Positions 62,871 through 64,000 of a DNA stretch of 64,000 nt are shown here, piece by piece. The translations under genes were made by a program, and so were the position numbers. Source of the stretch: Pacificispira sp965223125 (GTDB lineage: Bacteria > Pseudomonadota > Alphaproteobacteria > UBA8366 > Aestuariispiraceae). The DNA lies in NCBI GenBank assembly GCA_965223125.1, contig OZ244984.1, forward strand, positions 1,798,001-1,862,000, given 5' to 3'. How positions within the stretch are numbered: the first letter of the stretch is position 1; the number at the start of each line of letters is the position of its first letter. The notes under the pieces were generated by a model. That model saw only the letters and a program-made list of their open reading frames with translations. It was not told the origin of the DNA and ran no database searches.

Positions 62871-63695
62871 TCAAATTGCACCCCCCGTTTCGGACTCATA
62901 CCATTCTCTAATTCGTTCACAGAACAGTCTCATGTCGTCGTCGCCAAAGATTGGCTTTGATATACCATCGGGCTGAAAGGAAATTTGCCTGTCTCCTGCC
63001 TCAATCCAGGTGCCAATAATTACCCCATCCCTGGTAATGACCTCATTGCCTTCGCACAGGTTGATCTTGAATGGCAGCGGTTTGTGGCGAGGAATGGCAA
63101 AGGAGCGACGAGGGAAATCTGGCTCTACAAAATCAGACTTAGACCTGTCCAGGTTTACCTTGGGAGTGCGCCTTGCCTGAGAATGTGTCTTTCGACGGGT
63201 TCTCTTTCGTTTCCAGGGGGGCGATGGATTGGATTGGGCTACAGCACTCTGGCGCAGTAGGTTTTCAGGTTCAAACGCCGCGCAGGTCTGCTCTTGATCT
63301 TTGAACACAGGTGCCATCGTCGTTACCTCGGGCATCCGACCTTCGCTGAGCGGTACACTTGGTATCGATGTGTTGAATTTCGGTGCGTAGCGTCGGATGG
63401 CTGTGCTTTCTCGCTCGTTCATCTCCTCCGGCGGACAACGAGCGAACGCGATTGACCAAGGCAACGTTATATCCGGTACTTGATGGTAGCACTTACCGAG
63501 GCTTTCGATTGGCCTGGTTCGAAGATTGTACGACTGACCAACGTAAACTATTTCCCTCGCGCACCCGATCAGATAAATCCCCGCACCACCTAACGGCCCT
63601 GAGAGGGTTCTTATCAGTGCGTCGCTCGGTTGGCGTAAGATGACTTGGAGGTGCCAGCCCCGAACGGATGTTGTCTGTCTAAGCATTCTGGTCAC
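62871..63695 (-). CDS. GIY-YIG domain protein
   Basis: 274 residues. Residues about 36-110 form a GIY-YIG nuclease-like domain: GAGIYLIG, IVYVGQSYNLRTRPI, a conserved Glu in ERESTAIRRY and Asn in PKFN. A basic, disordered linker (PPWKRKRTRRKTHSQARR) and a C-terminal domain without known motif follow. In context with a recombinase it may be a mobile-element or defence nuclease. The 5' end overlaps the stop of the partial gene upstream (8-17 bases). Confidence 0.78.
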   Translation of the reverse strand: MTRMLRQTTSVRGWHLQVILRQPSDALIRTLSGPLGGAGIYLIGCAREIVYVGQSYNLRTRPIESLGKCYHQVPDITLPWSIAFARCPPEEMNERESTAIRRYAPKFNTSIPSVPLSEGRMPEVTTMAPVFKDQEQTCAAFEPENLLRQSAVAQSNPSPPWKRKRTRRKTHSQARRTPKVNLDRSKSDFVEPDFPRRSFAIPRHKPLPFKINLCEGNEVITRDGVIIGTWIEAGDRQISFQPDGISKPIFGDDDMRLFCERIREWYESETGGAI

Positions 63696-64000
63696 CTGGC
63701 ACCTTAGGTGTTTCGGCGAAAACTAGACGGACCTTGTGCCCTTCGTTGAGACACCTCTCCATGACTTGAAACGCTGCCACGCGATAAGGTCCGAGATAGG
63801 GTCTAGGCCACACACGAGCGACAGGAGAACGTCTTAGCTGTTGGATGGTGCGATAGATGTAAATGATCGGTTCGCCAGCCACGACGTCCTGATACATCGC
63901 TTCATGTATCATTGATGTGTATCGGCGTAACTCTTGAAGCTCAGTCTGGACACTTTCAGGGAAAGGCCGGCGACCTGCTAGAAGATCACGGGCGAACCTA
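63679..64000 (-). CDS. 3' part of an unknown protein, truncated by the window edge
   Basis: The minus-strand frame is open from the window end down to 63679, giving about 107 residues, including RFARDLLAGRRPFPESVQ, YLGPYRVAAFQVMERCL and VRLVFAETPKVPGDQNA. No family is recognised. It runs in the same direction as the GIY-YIG gene and overlaps it, so the two are probably co-expressed. Confidence 0.6.
   Translation of the reverse strand, partial: RFARDLLAGRRPFPESVQTELQELRRYTSMIHEAMYQDVVAGEPIIYIYRTIQQLRRSPVARVWPRPYLGPYRVAAFQVMERCLNEGHKVRLVFAETPKVPGDQNA

Overview
The window reads as chromosomal DNA of a GC-rich alphaproteobacterium, probably a free-living aerobic member of the Rhodospirillales or a related order. 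This rests on gene content and style: MaeB, DUF1150 beside Hsp20, DUF1127 beside a LysR regulator, PobA, a heat-shock promoter of the CTTG-N18-CCCATAT type, alphaproteobacterial palindromic repeats, and a thrS-infC pair. No rRNA, tRNA or CRISPR array was recognised. The genus is not determined.

Left edge (1-3.63 kb): accessory DNA with lower GC. It holds the 3' part of a hybrid sensor kinase, a graveyard of IS3-family transposase and integrase fragments, and a nitroreductase-MarR pair behind two palindromic operators.

Backbone, first half (3.8-31.9 kb): malic enzyme MaeB, Mg channel MgtE, an orphan ORF, the molybdate transporter ModABC, a TetR/VOC divergent pair, a secreted cysteine-repeat protein built on a 33-bp minisatellite, azoreductase, PobA, a UDP-sugar dehydrogenase, a TauE/SafE exporter, a hydrolase-RecQ pair, two orphan genes (one a lipoprotein), ClpB with a heat-shock promoter, a PhnZ-like HD oxygenase, a large CHASE-PAS-GGDEF-EAL protein, DusA and a formate/nitrite channel.

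Backbone, second half (31.9-61.8 kb): TypA, a glutamine amidotransferase, SCO1, LrgBA, RlmN, a DUF2062 protein, an FAD-linked lactate/glycolate dehydrogenase, DUF1127/LysR, a def-fmt-hisC-symporter run, an AbrB-PIN toxin-antitoxin pair, an Fe-S protein/orphan/moaA operon, a Tat-exported multicopper oxidase, a PanE-type reductase, RecX overlapping an isochorismatase-GNAT fusion, PolA, Hsp20-DUF1150, and thrS-infC. infC appears to start at ATA, and its stop codon lies inside a palindromic repeat.

Right edge (61.9-64 kb): a second accessory segment with AT-rich DNA, a 16-bp perfect palindrome, a serine recombinase whose 5' end lacks a normal start, a GIY-YIG domain protein and the 3' end of an unknown gene.

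Functional threads: molybdenum uptake (ModABC), molybdopterin synthesis (MoaA), an Fe-S protein of the kind found near formate dehydrogenases and a formate/nitrite channel suggest molybdoenzyme formate metabolism encoded elsewhere. ClpB and Hsp20 share a heat-shock promoter architecture. SCO1, the multicopper oxidase and possibly the cysteine-repeat protein deal with copper or thiol chemistry in the periplasm. No complete, clearly new multi-gene system is obvious. The best candidates for novelty are the cysteine-repeat protein, the isochorismatase-GNAT fusion, the orphan lipoprotein pair and the right-edge island.
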